Assembly (NCBI GenBank): GCA_963836355.1 | Contig: CAWIJO010000012.1 | Location: 1 to 64,000 of the forward strand | Source of the DNA: Palsa-506 sp963836355 | GTDB lineage: Bacteria; Actinomycetota; Actinomycetes; Streptosporangiales; Streptosporangiaceae | Length of the DNA: 64,000 nt | Direction of reading: 5' to 3' | In this document: piece by piece, positions 1 through 8,615 of the stretch | How positions within the stretch are numbered: the first letter of the stretch is position 1 | How the letters are laid out: each line of letters opens with the position of its first letter | The notes under the pieces: model-generated | Databases searched by the model: none | The model's input: the letters and a program-made list of their open reading frames with translations, nothing else | What the model was told of the DNA's origin: nothing | Program-made: the position numbers and the translations under genes

Positions 1-1059
1 CGACGTCGTCATCGCGGTAGTCGTGATCGCCGGGATCGCGGGCTTCGCGGTTGCCCTGCTGCTTGGCCGGCGGGTATCGGCGGCCAGCCGCCTGATGCTC
101 GGCGCAGTCCAGGAAGTGGGCGCGGCCGGGAGGTATCGCCCGCCGAGTGCTGTCCTCCCGGCTGACCTGGCGGGCCTGTCCGCTGAGCTTGAGGCTGCGC
201 ATGCCCAGCTTGCGGAAGCCAGAGACCGGGAATCCGCGCTGGAAGCGAGCCGCCGGGAGCTCGTCGCGTGGGTCAGCCACGATCTGCGCACGCCGCTGCC
301 GGGGTTGCGGGCAATGGCGGAGGCGCTGCAGGACGGCGTCGTCACCGACCGCCGACGGTGAGCAAGTACCACGGGCAAATCCGCCGGAGACCGACAGCTA
401 ACGCTCATGATCGATGACCTGTTCGAGCTGTCCCGCGTCCATGCGGATGCGCGCGGCTGTCCCGCACGCGGTTGGCCTCGGTGACCTCATCGACGAGGCG
501 CTCGCCGGCGCTGGGCCGCTGGCCGAGGCAAAGGGCGTGGTCTTGCGCGGCTCCGCCGCCGGCGTCCTGCCGTTTCGTGGACACCGCCGAGCTTGGCCGC
601 GCGCTGCGCAATCTCGTCATCAACGCGATCCGGCACACCCCGTCGGACGGCGCCGTCGAGGTGCTGGCGGGACGGACGCCGGTATGGCCACGGTCAGCGG
701 TCGGACTCGTGTGGCGGTATCCCGGCCGAGCAGCTGCCCCGGGTTTTCGACGTGGCGTTCCGCGGCGCGACTGCGCGCACGCCGGGACCCGGCGAGGGCG
801 CCGGCCTTGGCCTCAGCATCACGCGGGGATCATCGAGGCGCACGCCGGGCAGATCGGCGTGCGCAACGCCGGGAGCGGCTGCCAGTTCGTCGTCCGGCTG
901 CCGCTGGCATCATCGCCGCTGATCACGCCCGGGGACGTGCGGCCCGCGGCGGCAGCCGGCCTGCGTGCGTCCGCGGGCCGGGCTACGCCGACGGCTAGCT
1001 GGCCGGGCGCATTCTGGCGCAGAATGTGCCCGGCCAGGCGGAGATCGCTCAGTCATTAA
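1..1059 (+). pseudogene. Broken membrane sensor histidine kinase, 5' end outside window
   Basis: Remnant of a two-component sensor kinase split over three reading frames and cut by the window edge. A hydrophobic segment (about 29-66) is followed by a helical linker and the phosphoacceptor H-box SHDLRTPLPGLRAMAEAL (His codon near 278), all in one frame. The N-box ALRNLVINAIRHTP (about 597-640) is in a second frame, GIPAEQLPRVFD and the G-box GAGLGLSITRG (about 715-830) in a third, and the last ATP-domain strand IIEAHAGQIGVRN returns to the second. At least three single-base shifts therefore separate otherwise well-conserved motifs. The normal product would autophosphorylate on His and pass phosphate to a response regulator, which would lie upstream of the window. 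The true 3' end is uncertain; 1059 is the stop of the last usable frame. Confidence 0.8.
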
Positions 1060-2158
1060 GAACAGGTAGCTCTCCCCCGCTCAGCCGGGACTGCGATGCG
1101 CTGCGGTGCCCGCGCGGGCGCCCTGAGCGCTGCGGTGGCGAATTCCGCCATCCCGCCGCGGAAACTGGTCTGTGCCACGAATCCCAGCTCGGACCGGGCA
1201 AGCGCGGGCGAGGCCACGACGTGGCGGACGTCGCCGAGCCGGAACTCGCCGGTCAGCACCGGCTCAGGCCCGCCGAAATTTGCCGCCAGCGCCTGCGCCA
1301 TCTGGCCTATAGTGCGCGGTTCGCCGCTGGCGATGTTGTAGGCGCGCAGCTGCCCGGGCTGCCCGGCGGCCAGCGCCGCGAGGTTCGCCGCCGCCACGTC
1401 GTGGGCATGCACGAAGTCCCGCCGCTGCGCACCGTCCTCGAATACCCGCGGTGCCTGGCCTGCCTCCAGCGCGGAACGGAAGATCGCCGCGACACCCGAG
1501 TAGGGGGTGTTCTGCGGCATCCGCGGGCCGTAGACATTGTGGTACCGCAAGGCCAGCGCCGTGCCGCCGGTCATGCGCGCCCAGACGCCGGCCAGCTGCT
1601 CCTGTGCCACCTTGCTGATCGCGTATGCATTGCGCGGGTCAAGCGGCGCGGACTCATCCACCGCCGCCGGGCGCAGGCTGGCCTGGCAATCCGGGCAGCT
1701 GGGCTCGAACCTGCCCAGTTCAAGATCGCGTGGCGTGCGCGGCAGCGGCCGCACCCGGCCATGTGCCTGGCACTCGTAGCGGCCCTCGCCGTAGACCACC
1801 ATGGACGACGCCAGCACCAGCCGGGGTATCCCGCGCCGCCCCATCGCGGCGAGCAGCACGGCCGTGCCCGTGACGTTGGCGTCGCAGTAACCGGGCAGGT
1901 CTGACAGGGCCGCCCCGAGGCCGACCATCGCGGCCTGGTGGCAGACCACGTCGACCCCAGCGAGGGCCCGGTCGGCCACCGTCTGATCACGGACATCGCG
2001 GACGAGAAGCTCGGCGCCGCCGGCCAGTAGGCAGGCATCCCGTCGTGCACCGCCGGCGCGAGCGAGTCCATGCCACGGACCTCATGCCCCGCCGCCAGCG
2101 CGGCTTCCACGATGTGCGAGCCGATGAAGCCGGCCGCGCCGGTGACCAGTATCCGCAT
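1056..2158 (-). pseudogene. NAD-dependent epimerase/dehydratase (extended SDR), one frameshift
   Basis: Nucleotide-sugar epimerase/dehydratase of the extended short-chain dehydrogenase family. The N-terminus MRILVTGAAGFIGSHIVEAA carries the GxxGxxG NAD-binding loop. The rest of the protein, starting at LAGGAELLVRDVRDQTVADR, is in another frame, so one indel lies near 2020-2035. The catalytic Tyr-x3-Lys is visible as NAYAISK. Between the Rossmann core and this motif is a Cys-containing insertion with C-x2-C (SCPDCQ) and an upstream YECQAHG, which looks like a small zinc ribbon. It is transcribed away from the glycosyltransferase operon at 2262, about 100 bp away, and is probably part of the same cell-surface sugar function. 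With the shift corrected the protein would be about 365 aa, a normal length. Confidence 0.8.
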
Positions 2159-2261
2159 GCCCGCAGCCAAGCACGCCCGGCGCTGGCCGGCCGGGCGCCG
2201 CGGGATATGTCACAGCTCCGTAAGGGTTGATCATGCCCTGACGTGGCTAGCGTTCTTAGGC

Positions 2262-2912
2262 ATGCTGACTGACGTCGTGCTGCCGTGCCTGAATGAGGTC
2301 GAGGCGCTGCCGTGGGTGCTGGCCAGGATCCCGGCCGGGTACCGGGCGATCGTTGCCGACAATGGCTCCGACGACGGCTCCGGTGAGATCGCCAGACGGC
2401 ACGGGGCGACCGTCGTGCGGGTGCCGCAGCGCGGGTTCGGCGCGGCCTGCCATGGCGGCCTGCTGGCCGCGACCAGCGAGATCGTCTGCTTCATGGACGC
2501 GGACGGATCGCTCGACCCCGCTGATCTCCCGCTTGCGGCGAGCCCGGTGCTCGCCGGCGCCGCCGATCTGGTTCTCGGCCGGCGCCGGGTGACGGCGCGC
2601 GGAGCCTGGCCGCTGCACGCGCGGCTGGGCAACCGGGCCATCTCGGCGGCGGTCCGCCGCAGGACCGGGGTCCCGCTGCATGACCTCGGCCCGATGCGGG
2701 CAGCCCACCGCGCTGGCCTTGAGCAGCTCAGCCTGGCCGACCGCAGGTTCGGCTACCCGCTGGAGATGGTGATCCGGGCGGCGGAGAGCGGCTGGCGGAT
2801 CGCCGAGCTGGATATTCCCTATCACCCTCGCACCGGCCGGTCCAAGGTCACCGGCACGGTGGGCGGCACGCTGCGCACTGTACGCGACATGCGCCGGGTG
2901 ATGGCGACATGA
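2262..2912 (+). CDS. Family 2 glycosyltransferase, small soluble type
   Basis: A 216-aa GT-A fold glycosyltransferase without membrane segments. The start MLTDVVLPCLNEVEALP has the usual first beta strand of GT2 enzymes, DNGSDDGSGEIARRHGA is the nucleotide-binding loop, and FMDADGS supplies the DxD metal site. Family members of this size move an activated sugar, often onto a polyprenyl phosphate; the acceptor cannot be read from the sequence. ATG at 2262 is preferred over upstream in-frame starts because conserved sequence begins there. The stop overlaps the next start as ATGA, so translation of the two genes is probably coupled. It heads an operon with a DUF2064 protein and a molybdopterin oxidoreductase. 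Confidence 0.85.
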   Translation: MLTDVVLPCLNEVEALPWVLARIPAGYRAIVADNGSDDGSGEIARRHGATVVRVPQRGFGAACHGGLLAATSEIVCFMDADGSLDPADLPLAASPVLAGAADLVLGRRRVTARGAWPLHARLGNRAISAAVRRRTGVPLHDLGPMRAAHRAGLEQLSLADRRFGYPLEMVIRAAESGWRIAELDIPYHPRTGRSKVTGTVGGTLRTVRDMRRVMAT

Positions 2913-3676
2913 CCAGCCCTGGCCGCCCGCGGCTGGCTGCCGCCGCAGCGCCCCATCCGCCGCTTGCAGCGGCGGGCGCGGTGACCGGCCTGGCCGCGCA
3001 GCTCGTCGTCATCGCCAAGGCCCCGGTGCCCGGCCGGGTGAAGACCAGGCTGACACCACCCTTCAGCCCTCAGCAGGCCGCGCAGCTCGCCGAGGCGGCA
3101 CTGGCCGACACGCTCGCCGCCGCGGCGCAGGTATCGGTCGCACGGCACGTGCTCGCCCTGGACGGCGCGCCGGGCGGCTGGCTGCCAGCCGGCTTCGACG
3201 TCATCAGGCAGCGGGGCGACGGGCTGGATGGCCGGATTGCCGCCGCGCTCGGCGACGCCTATGCCCGGCTTCCCGTCCCGGTGGTCCTGATCGGCATGGA
3301 TACCCCGCAGGTGACGCCTGGGCTGCTGGAGTCTGCTATCCGCCCGCTGGCGGACGGTGCCGCTGACGCGGTATTCGGCCCGGCTGCCGACGGCGGCTTC
3401 TGGCTGCTCGGCCTGCGGCAGCCCGATCCGCGCCTGGTGGCAGGCGTACCGATGTCCACGGCGGTGACCGGCGCTGCGCAGCTCGACCGGCTGGCAGCGG
3501 CCGGGCTGCGGGTGCACCAGACCCGGTGCTGCGTCGACGTGGACGACGTAACCGATGCCGTTGCTGTCGCCGGGGATATGCCGCGCAGCCGGTTCGCGGC
3601 GGCGCTGCGGTCGATTGCGGCCGACCGCGCGCGCGCCCAGTCCGCCGGCCAGCTCACGGCCGTGGGCTGGGGCTGA
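2909..3676 (+). CDS. DUF2064 / TIGR04282 family glycosyltransferase-like protein
   Basis: A 255-aa protein with an Ala/Pro-rich leader of about 30 residues followed by LVVIAKAPVPGRVKTRLTPP, the hallmark first strand and phosphate-binding segment of the DUF2064 (TIGR04282) family. VLIGMDTPQVTPGLLESA provides the acidic metal-binding region and FGPAADGGFWLLGL the conserved C-terminal motif. The fold resembles nucleotidyl- and glycosyltransferases (GT-A). Some relatives are annotated in arsenosugar synthesis, but that role is not supported here because no arsenic genes are nearby. It overlaps the upstream GT2 gene by 4 bp, and the pair recurs in actinobacterial surface-sugar clusters. A start nearer LAAQLVVIAK is possible. 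Confidence 0.85.
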   Translation: MTSPGRPRLAAAAAPHPPLAAAGAVTGLAAQLVVIAKAPVPGRVKTRLTPPFSPQQAAQLAEAALADTLAAAAQVSVARHVLALDGAPGGWLPAGFDVIRQRGDGLDGRIAAALGDAYARLPVPVVLIGMDTPQVTPGLLESAIRPLADGAADAVFGPAADGGFWLLGLRQPDPRLVAGVPMSTAVTGAAQLDRLAAAGLRVHQTRCCVDVDDVTDAVAVAGDMPRSRFAAALRSIAADRARAQSAGQLTAVGWG

Positions 3677-3839
3677 GGAACCAGGACGGAACCGGGGCTT
3701 CCGGCGGCGGGCAGGCCGCCGCTGCCTTGCGAATGCGGCCGCGGCATCCGCCTGCCGCGGCTGGCCGCGCCTCTTACGACATTGTTACCTGTTGGCTCCG
3801 GCCGTGCTGCCCGGCGTCCGGGATGGCTAGCGTCGGATC

Positions 3840-5321
3840 ATGGCAAGGAATCCCAGCCGCAGGCGGCGCCGCCCGTTGCCACGTAAGAAGGCCGCGGCCG
3901 GCGTCCCGGCGGCAGCCGCCGCGTGGGCAGCGGCGGCAGCGCGGCGAGCCGCAGCCGCGGCCCGGAGCATCGCGGCGCTGGCCCGGCGCGGCGCGGCCGG
4001 GCGGCTGCGCCGGGCTGGCGCGCTGCTGGACCGTCCGGCCGGCCTGCTGCGCCATGCGGTCAGCGGCCCGCCGCCCGGCCCGTTCCGGCCCGGCACCTGG
4101 CGGAGCCCACTGCGCGGGCTGTGGCTCACCTCGCTGCTGGGAGTCGTGCTGCTGGCCGGCCTTACCATCATGGCCGTCACCGGCCTGCTGTCCTACGCGG
4201 CCTACAACCCCCGGCTGCCGCACAATGACCCGACACCCGGCGCGGGGCTGCTGAAGTTCTACCTTTTCTCCTGGCCCACCCGCCCGGCCTGGCTGTACCG
4301 GGTAAACCAGGGCATCCATATCACGCTCGGCCTTGCCCTGGTGCCGGTGGTGCTGGCCAAGCTCTGGTCGGTCCTTCCCCGGCTCTTCGCCTGGCCGCCG
4401 GTGCGGTCGGTGGCCCACGCACTGGAGCGGCTGAGCCTGATCATGATCGTCGGCGGCGTGCTGTTCGAATTCGCCACCGGCATCCTGAACATCCAGAACT
4501 ATTACGTATTCCCGTTCTCCTTTTACCCGGCCCATCTTTACGGCGCGTGGGTGTTCATCGCTGGCCTGGTAACTCACGTGATCCTGAAGACGCCGCACAT
4601 GCTGACCGGACTGCGGTCGCGCAGCCTGCGGCGGGAGCTCCGCACCCGGCTGGCCGATACCTGCCCGGAGGCGCCGGATCCGGCGGGCCTGCGGGCTGCC
4701 AGTCCCGCGGCGCCAACCATCTCCCGGCGCGGGCTGCTTGCCGCGATCGGCGGGGCCTCCGTAACCCTGGCGGCCCTGGCGGCCGGCCAGTCGATCGGCG
4801 GCTGGACCCGCCGTACCGCGCTGTTCGGCCCCCGCGGGCTGTCCGCCGCCGCGCCGGGTTACTTCCCGGTCAACCGGACCGCCGCCGCCATCGGACTGAC
4901 CGATGCGGATGTCGGCGAGGGCTACCGGCTCACGCTCACCGGGAGCCTGCCGGCGACCCTGACCCGCGAGCAGATCCTGGCGCTGCCGCAGCGGACCGCG
5001 GAGCTGGCGATCGCCTGCGTCGAGGGCTGGTCCGCCGCGGAGAGCTGGACTGGGGTGCGGCTGACCGACCTCGCCCGGCTGGCCGGAATCACCCGGCCGG
5101 GGCCGGCCTACGTGGAGTCGATCCAGCGGACAGGACCGTTCCGCAAGGTATTCCTGTCAGCGGCCCAGGTGAACGACCCGCTGTCGCTGCTCGCGCTGCG
5201 GGTCAACGGCGCGGACTTGTCCCGAGACCACGGTTACCCGGCGCGGACGATCATCCCGGACGCCCCGGGCGTGCATAACACCAAGTGGGTCACCAAGATC
5301 ACCTTCCTGGAGCGGGCGTGA
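3840..5321 (+). CDS. Fused cytochrome b561-like / sulfite oxidase-type molybdopterin protein
   Basis: A 493-aa membrane-anchored oxidoreductase. Residues 1-80 are Arg/Ala-rich and basic. Four hydrophobic segments follow (about 93-122, 158-178, 198-216, 229-250) with His residues in the style of a b561-type cytochrome domain. Around 295 a twin-Arg signal-like SRRGLLAAIGG and hydrophobic stretch leads to the C-terminal domain (about 345-493), a sulfite oxidase-type molybdopterin fold. Its conserved Cys (IACVEGW, about residue 393) would ligate Mo. The C-terminal HNTKWVTKITF is typical of the family. The catalytic domain probably faces outside and passes electrons to the b-type domain; the substrate is unknown. 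The start has no strong ribosome site, and an upstream alternative was not found. The next gene overlaps its stop (GTGA). Confidence 0.8.
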   Translation: MARNPSRRRRRPLPRKKAAAGVPAAAAAWAAAAARRAAAAARSIAALARRGAAGRLRRAGALLDRPAGLLRHAVSGPPPGPFRPGTWRSPLRGLWLTSLLGVVLLAGLTIMAVTGLLSYAAYNPRLPHNDPTPGAGLLKFYLFSWPTRPAWLYRVNQGIHITLGLALVPVVLAKLWSVLPRLFAWPPVRSVAHALERLSLIMIVGGVLFEFATGILNIQNYYVFPFSFYPAHLYGAWVFIAGLVTHVILKTPHMLTGLRSRSLRRELRTRLADTCPEAPDPAGLRAASPAAPTISRRGLLAAIGGASVTLAALAAGQSIGGWTRRTALFGPRGLSAAAPGYFPVNRTAAAIGLTDADVGEGYRLTLTGSLPATLTREQILALPQRTAELAIACVEGWSAAESWTGVRLTDLARLAGITRPGPAYVESIQRTGPFRKVFLSAAQVNDPLSLLALRVNGADLSRDHGYPARTIIPDAPGVHNTKWVTKITFLERA

Positions 5322-5902
5322 CGGCCGCGGTCCGGTGGATCCGGCGCTGGTACGGCGCCCATCCCCTGCACCTGCTGGCCTTGCTGGCCTCCTTCGCGCT
5401 GGCCGGGTACGCGGTACATGCCGTTGTCGTCGCCGGGCAGTGGCGCGGCTTCGCGGCATGGTTCCTGGTCGCCATCTTGGGACACGACCTGCTGCTGTTC
5501 CCGCTGTACTCGGTCGCCGACTTGTCGCTGCGCAGGCTGCTGCCGCGGTGGGTGACAGCGGCTGGGGCAAGGCACGGCGGCCGGAACAGCAGGGGGAGCG
5601 AGCCAGGCACGGCGGCCAGGATCCCGTCGCCGTGGCCGCCGGTACTTAACTACGTACGGGTACCCGCGGCGTTCTCGCTGCTGCTGTTGCTGATCTGGTT
5701 CCCGCTGGTCCTTGGCCTGTCATCGGCCGCGTACCAGCGGGCGAGCGGGCTGGGTACCGGCCCGTACCTGTGGCGCTGGCTGGCCGTCACCGGCACGCTG
5801 TTCGCGGTCTCATCGGTCAGCTACGCACTCCGGCTGCGCCGGGCGACGTCACCGCCGCGCATCGCGCGTCCGGCGGGAGCCCGGAACTGGAGGGGCCGCT
5901 GA
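5318..5902 (+). CDS. Four-segment integral membrane protein, unknown function
   Basis: A 194-aa hydrophobic protein. The GTG start at 5318 overlaps the stop of the oxidoreductase as GTGA, which decides the start. Predicted membrane segments lie at about 17-40, 46-66, 113-135 and 150-172, with a polar Gly/Arg-rich loop around 78-105. Conserved-looking features are the first helix LLALLASFALAGYAVHAV, ILGHDLLLFPLYS and a Trp/Tyr-rich third loop. Translational coupling to a Mo-oxidoreductase suggests a helper or membrane partner, for example a subunit of the same electron chain, but this is inference. I do not recognise a named domain. Confidence 0.65.
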   Translation: MTAAVRWIRRWYGAHPLHLLALLASFALAGYAVHAVVVAGQWRGFAAWFLVAILGHDLLLFPLYSVADLSLRRLLPRWVTAAGARHGGRNSRGSEPGTAARIPSPWPPVLNYVRVPAAFSLLLLLIWFPLVLGLSSAAYQRASGLGTGPYLWRWLAVTGTLFAVSSVSYALRLRRATSPPRIARPAGARNWRGR

Positions 5903-6010
5903 ACGGGCAGGTAGCCGCCGCACCCTCGCCTCGCGCCCTGGCCGCGCGGCGGGCCCGGCTCATACGTTGTCAGTTATGCACCCGCGTCCAGCGCGGCAAG
6001 CCGGAGCCCG

Positions 6011-6802
6011 ATGACGAACTGGTTCAGCGGCCTTTCCGCGCGCCGCAGGATTTTCACCGCCGGGGTCGCGCTGCTCGCCGCCGCGGCGGCCGTCACCATC
6101 AGCGTGGCCCTGGCGGGTAGCCGGCCGCTGGCCGGTTACCCGGCGCAGGACCAGCCAGGGCCGGTCCTGCTGGTGCCCGGCTACGGCGGGAGCACCCGCG
6201 CGCTTGCGGTCCTGGCCAGCCGGATCCGGGCCACCGGCCGGAAAGCCGCCGTCGTGCCCCTGCCCGGCAACGGCATCGGCAGCCTGATCGGCGACGCGGC
6301 CGTGCTCGACGAGGCGATCGCCCGCGTGCTGCGCGGTGGGGCGCCGTCGGTCGACGTGATCGGCTATTCGGCGGGCGGGGTGGCCGCGCTGCTGTGGGCC
6401 CGCGAGGACGACGGCGCCCGCAAGGCCAGGCGGGTGATCACGCTCGGCTCGCCGTTCCGCGGTGCGTCGATCGCCGCCGCGGCCGAGGGGTTCGCGCCGG
6501 GCGCCTGCCCGGCCGCCTGCCAGCAGCTGGTTCCGGGAAGCAGCCTGCTCGCCGGGCTTGCCGCGGGCGCGCCCGCCCGGCTGCGCTGGCTGTCCCTGTG
6601 GACGACAGACGATCAGACCGTCACGCCGCCCGACTCGGCGCGGCTGCCCGGCGCGATCGACGTGCCCATCCAGTCGATCTGCCCGGCGCAGCGGATCAGC
6701 CACTCTCAGCTGCCGACCAGCCCGGTCGTTACCGCGATCGTGCTCCAGGCTATTGGCGCCGGGCCGGTGCATTACCCGGGACCGGCGGTCTGCCGGGCCT
6801 GA
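6011..6802 (+). CDS. Secreted or anchored alpha/beta-hydrolase (lipase/esterase-like)
   Basis: A 263-aa alpha/beta-hydrolase fold protein. Residues 1-36 form a signal anchor (SARRRIFTAGVALLAAAAAV). PVLLVPGYGGSTRAL supplies the oxyanion strand, and VIGYSAGGVAALL contains the nucleophile elbow GxSxG with Ser120. TLGSPFRGA follows the elbow as in bacterial triacylglycerol lipases. DDQTVTPPDSA probably holds the acid and ISHSQLPTSP the catalytic His. Two Cys pairs (about residues 164/168 and near the C-terminus) fit an extracytoplasmic, disulfide-stabilised enzyme. Length matches small actinobacterial lipases. The substrate cannot be deduced. It converges on the ABC permease gene with 20 bp between stops. 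Confidence 0.8.
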   Translation: MTNWFSGLSARRRIFTAGVALLAAAAAVTISVALAGSRPLAGYPAQDQPGPVLLVPGYGGSTRALAVLASRIRATGRKAAVVPLPGNGIGSLIGDAAVLDEAIARVLRGGAPSVDVIGYSAGGVAALLWAREDDGARKARRVITLGSPFRGASIAAAAEGFAPGACPAACQQLVPGSSLLAGLAAGAPARLRWLSLWTTDDQTVTPPDSARLPGAIDVPIQSICPAQRISHSQLPTSPVVTAIVLQAIGAGPVHYPGPAVCRA

Positions 6803-6822
6803 CGTTACTCCCGGGACGCGGC

Positions 6823-7662
6823 TCAGCTAGTGATGTCCTTGGTGGCGAAGTGCGCCCAGGCCGCGCCCAGGAATACGGCTACGTAAACTGCCTGCACGGC
6901 GAATCCCCGGTCGATGTTCCGCCAGAAGATCGGCTGGCGGAAGAAGTCAATCCACGCGAGCCAGTACCGGGTGGGCAGGTACGGGCTGACTGCGGTCGCC
7001 GAGTTCAGCGTGACCAGTACCTCGCTAGTGACCAGCGCGGCCAGGGCGCCCAGGGCCGCGCCGAGGGATGAGTCGGTGACCGTTGACAGGAACAGCGCGA
7101 TGGCGCCGACGCCGAGCATGGACACGGCGATGAAGGTCACCGCGCCGAAGGTTCGCAGCAGGATCTGGGCAAGAGTCAGCCCGGAGCCGGACAGCGAGGT
7201 CGCGGCCAGGCTGGACAGGCCGCTGGAGCTGATCCCCACGGGCTGCGAGCCAAACAGCAGCGCGCCGGCAGCGTACGCGGTGAGGGCGATGAGCGCAACC
7301 GCCACCAGGACGAACACCATCAGCGCGACGAGCTTGGCGGCGAGCAGGCGGGTGCGGCCGACCGGCCGGGCCAGCAGGCACCTGAGCATGCCCGAGCTGG
7401 CCTCGCCCGCGATGGAGTCGCCCGCGACGACCGCGACGGCGACCGGCAGGAAAATCGGCAGCACGATCGCGAGTGCGGCCGCCGGGAAGAGCGATCCGCT
7501 GGACAGCACGGCAGAGAGCAGGGCAGGTCCCTGGCCAGGCGGCGGCACGAGATGGGTAACGGCGACGAACACGGCCACCAGCGCCGGGAGCCCGCACAGC
7601 AGGGCCAGGGTCACCCAGGTTCGCGGCCGCCGCGCCAGCTTGACCAGCTCGACCCTCATCAT
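6823..7662 (-). CDS. ABC-2 type transporter permease
   Basis: A 279-aa integral membrane permease with six hydrophobic segments. The opening MRVELVKLARRPRTWVTLAL is the typical N-terminus of actinobacterial ABC-2 exporters, with a cytoplasmic amphipathic helix before TM1. A large extracytoplasmic loop is followed by VAVVAGDSIAGEASSGMLRCLLARPVGR, the conserved intracellular coupling segment. It is made from the same transcript as the ATP-binding gene, whose stop it overlaps by 4 bp (7659-7662), so the two are probably translated together as a half-transporter pair. The substrate (drug, lipid or peptide export) is not evident. Confidence 0.85.
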   Translation of the reverse strand: MMRVELVKLARRPRTWVTLALLCGLPALVAVFVAVTHLVPPPGQGPALLSAVLSSGSLFPAAALAIVLPIFLPVAVAVVAGDSIAGEASSGMLRCLLARPVGRTRLLAAKLVALMVFVLVAVALIALTAYAAGALLFGSQPVGISSSGLSSLAATSLSGSGLTLAQILLRTFGAVTFIAVSMLGVGAIALFLSTVTDSSLGAALGALAALVTSEVLVTLNSATAVSPYLPTRYWLAWIDFFRQPIFWRNIDRGFAVQAVYVAVFLGAAWAHFATKDITS

Positions 7663-8615
7663 CGCTGGTCACCGTCCTGTCCGGGGGCAGCCAGGTCCGC
7701 TGGCGGACCTGCTCCGATGATGCGGTCAGAGCCGGGGCTGGTGACGGCAAGCACGAGTTCCTCGAACGAGCGCTGCTCCGGACCGATCTCGGTGACCCGC
7801 ACCCCGGCCGCGACCAGGTGCGCGTTGAGGCCTGCTGCGTCTGCCTCCGCGACGAACAGCCGGTCACCGTCGCGGTGCGCCACCTTCCCGTCGAGCAGGG
7901 CTGCCGCGACGTCCGCGTCCGGACTGCGGACCATCACGCGGCCGGTGGGCGCACGAAGCGCCGCCAGGTCCTCCTGCAGCACGAGGCGGCCGTGGTTGAC
8001 GATGCCGACCCTGGTGCACAACTGCTCGACCTCGCCGAGCTGATGGCTGGACAGGAAGATCGTGGTGCCAGTCTCGTTGAGCCCGGCCAGCAGGTCACGC
8101 ATTTCCCTGATGCCGCGCGGGTCCAGGCCGTTGGTCGGCTCGTCCAGCACGAGCAGCCGCGGCGCCCGCAGCAGCGCCGCGGCGAGCCCGAGCCGCTGGC
8201 GCATCCCCAGCGAGTACTTCTTGACCGCGCGGTTGTCGATCCCGGCCAGGCCGACCTGCGCCAGCGCCTCGGCGATCCGCTGCTTGCGAGTCCGGCGGCT
8301 GCCTGCCGCGCCCGCGGCATCCAGCAGGGCGAGGTTGGCCTGGCCGGACAGGTGCCCGTACGAGGCCGGGCCTTCGATCAGCGAGCCAACATGCGGAAGC
8401 ACCTCGGCGGCGTGCGCTGGCATGGGCTTGCCCATCACCTCGATCTCGCCGCTCGTTGCGTAGACAAGGCCGAGCAGCATCCGGACGACCGTGGTCTTGC
8501 CGGATCCATTCGGCCCGAGGAAGCCGTACCGGTCGCCCTCGCGCACATCCAGGTCAACGCCGTCAACGGCGAGGAACCCGCCGTAGCGCTTGGTAAGCGC
8601 GTGTGTGACGATCAT
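7659..8615 (-). CDS. ABC transporter ATP-binding protein
   Basis: A 318-aa ABC ATPase of the DrrA/CcmA type. Walker A is GPNGSGKTTVV, the signature motif is YSLGMRQRLGLA, Walker B is LLVLDEPTNGLDPRG, and the H-loop is SSHQLGEVEQ. A C-terminal extension of about 90 residues with an ACT-like strand pattern is normal for this subgroup. It powers the permease encoded directly downstream and overlaps the upstream lipoprotein-like gene by 4 bp (8612-8615), giving a three-gene unit read on the minus strand. All catalytic motifs are intact. Its role is export, with unknown substrate. Confidence 0.9.
   Translation of the reverse strand: MIVTHALTKRYGGFLAVDGVDLDVREGDRYGFLGPNGSGKTTVVRMLLGLVYATSGEIEVMGKPMPAHAAEVLPHVGSLIEGPASYGHLSGQANLALLDAAGAAGSRRTRKQRIAEALAQVGLAGIDNRAVKKYSLGMRQRLGLAAALLRAPRLLVLDEPTNGLDPRGIREMRDLLAGLNETGTTIFLSSHQLGEVEQLCTRVGIVNHGRLVLQEDLAALRAPTGRVMVRSPDADVAAALLDGKVAHRDGDRLFVAEADAAGLNAHLVAAGVRVTEIGPEQRSFEELVLAVTSPGSDRIIGAGPPADLAAPGQDGDQR

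Noticed and set aside
2909..3676. Arsenosugar biosynthesis gene
   Set aside because: The TIGR04282 family name suggests it, but no arsenic or radical-SAM partner genes are nearby and the family is broader than that pathway.
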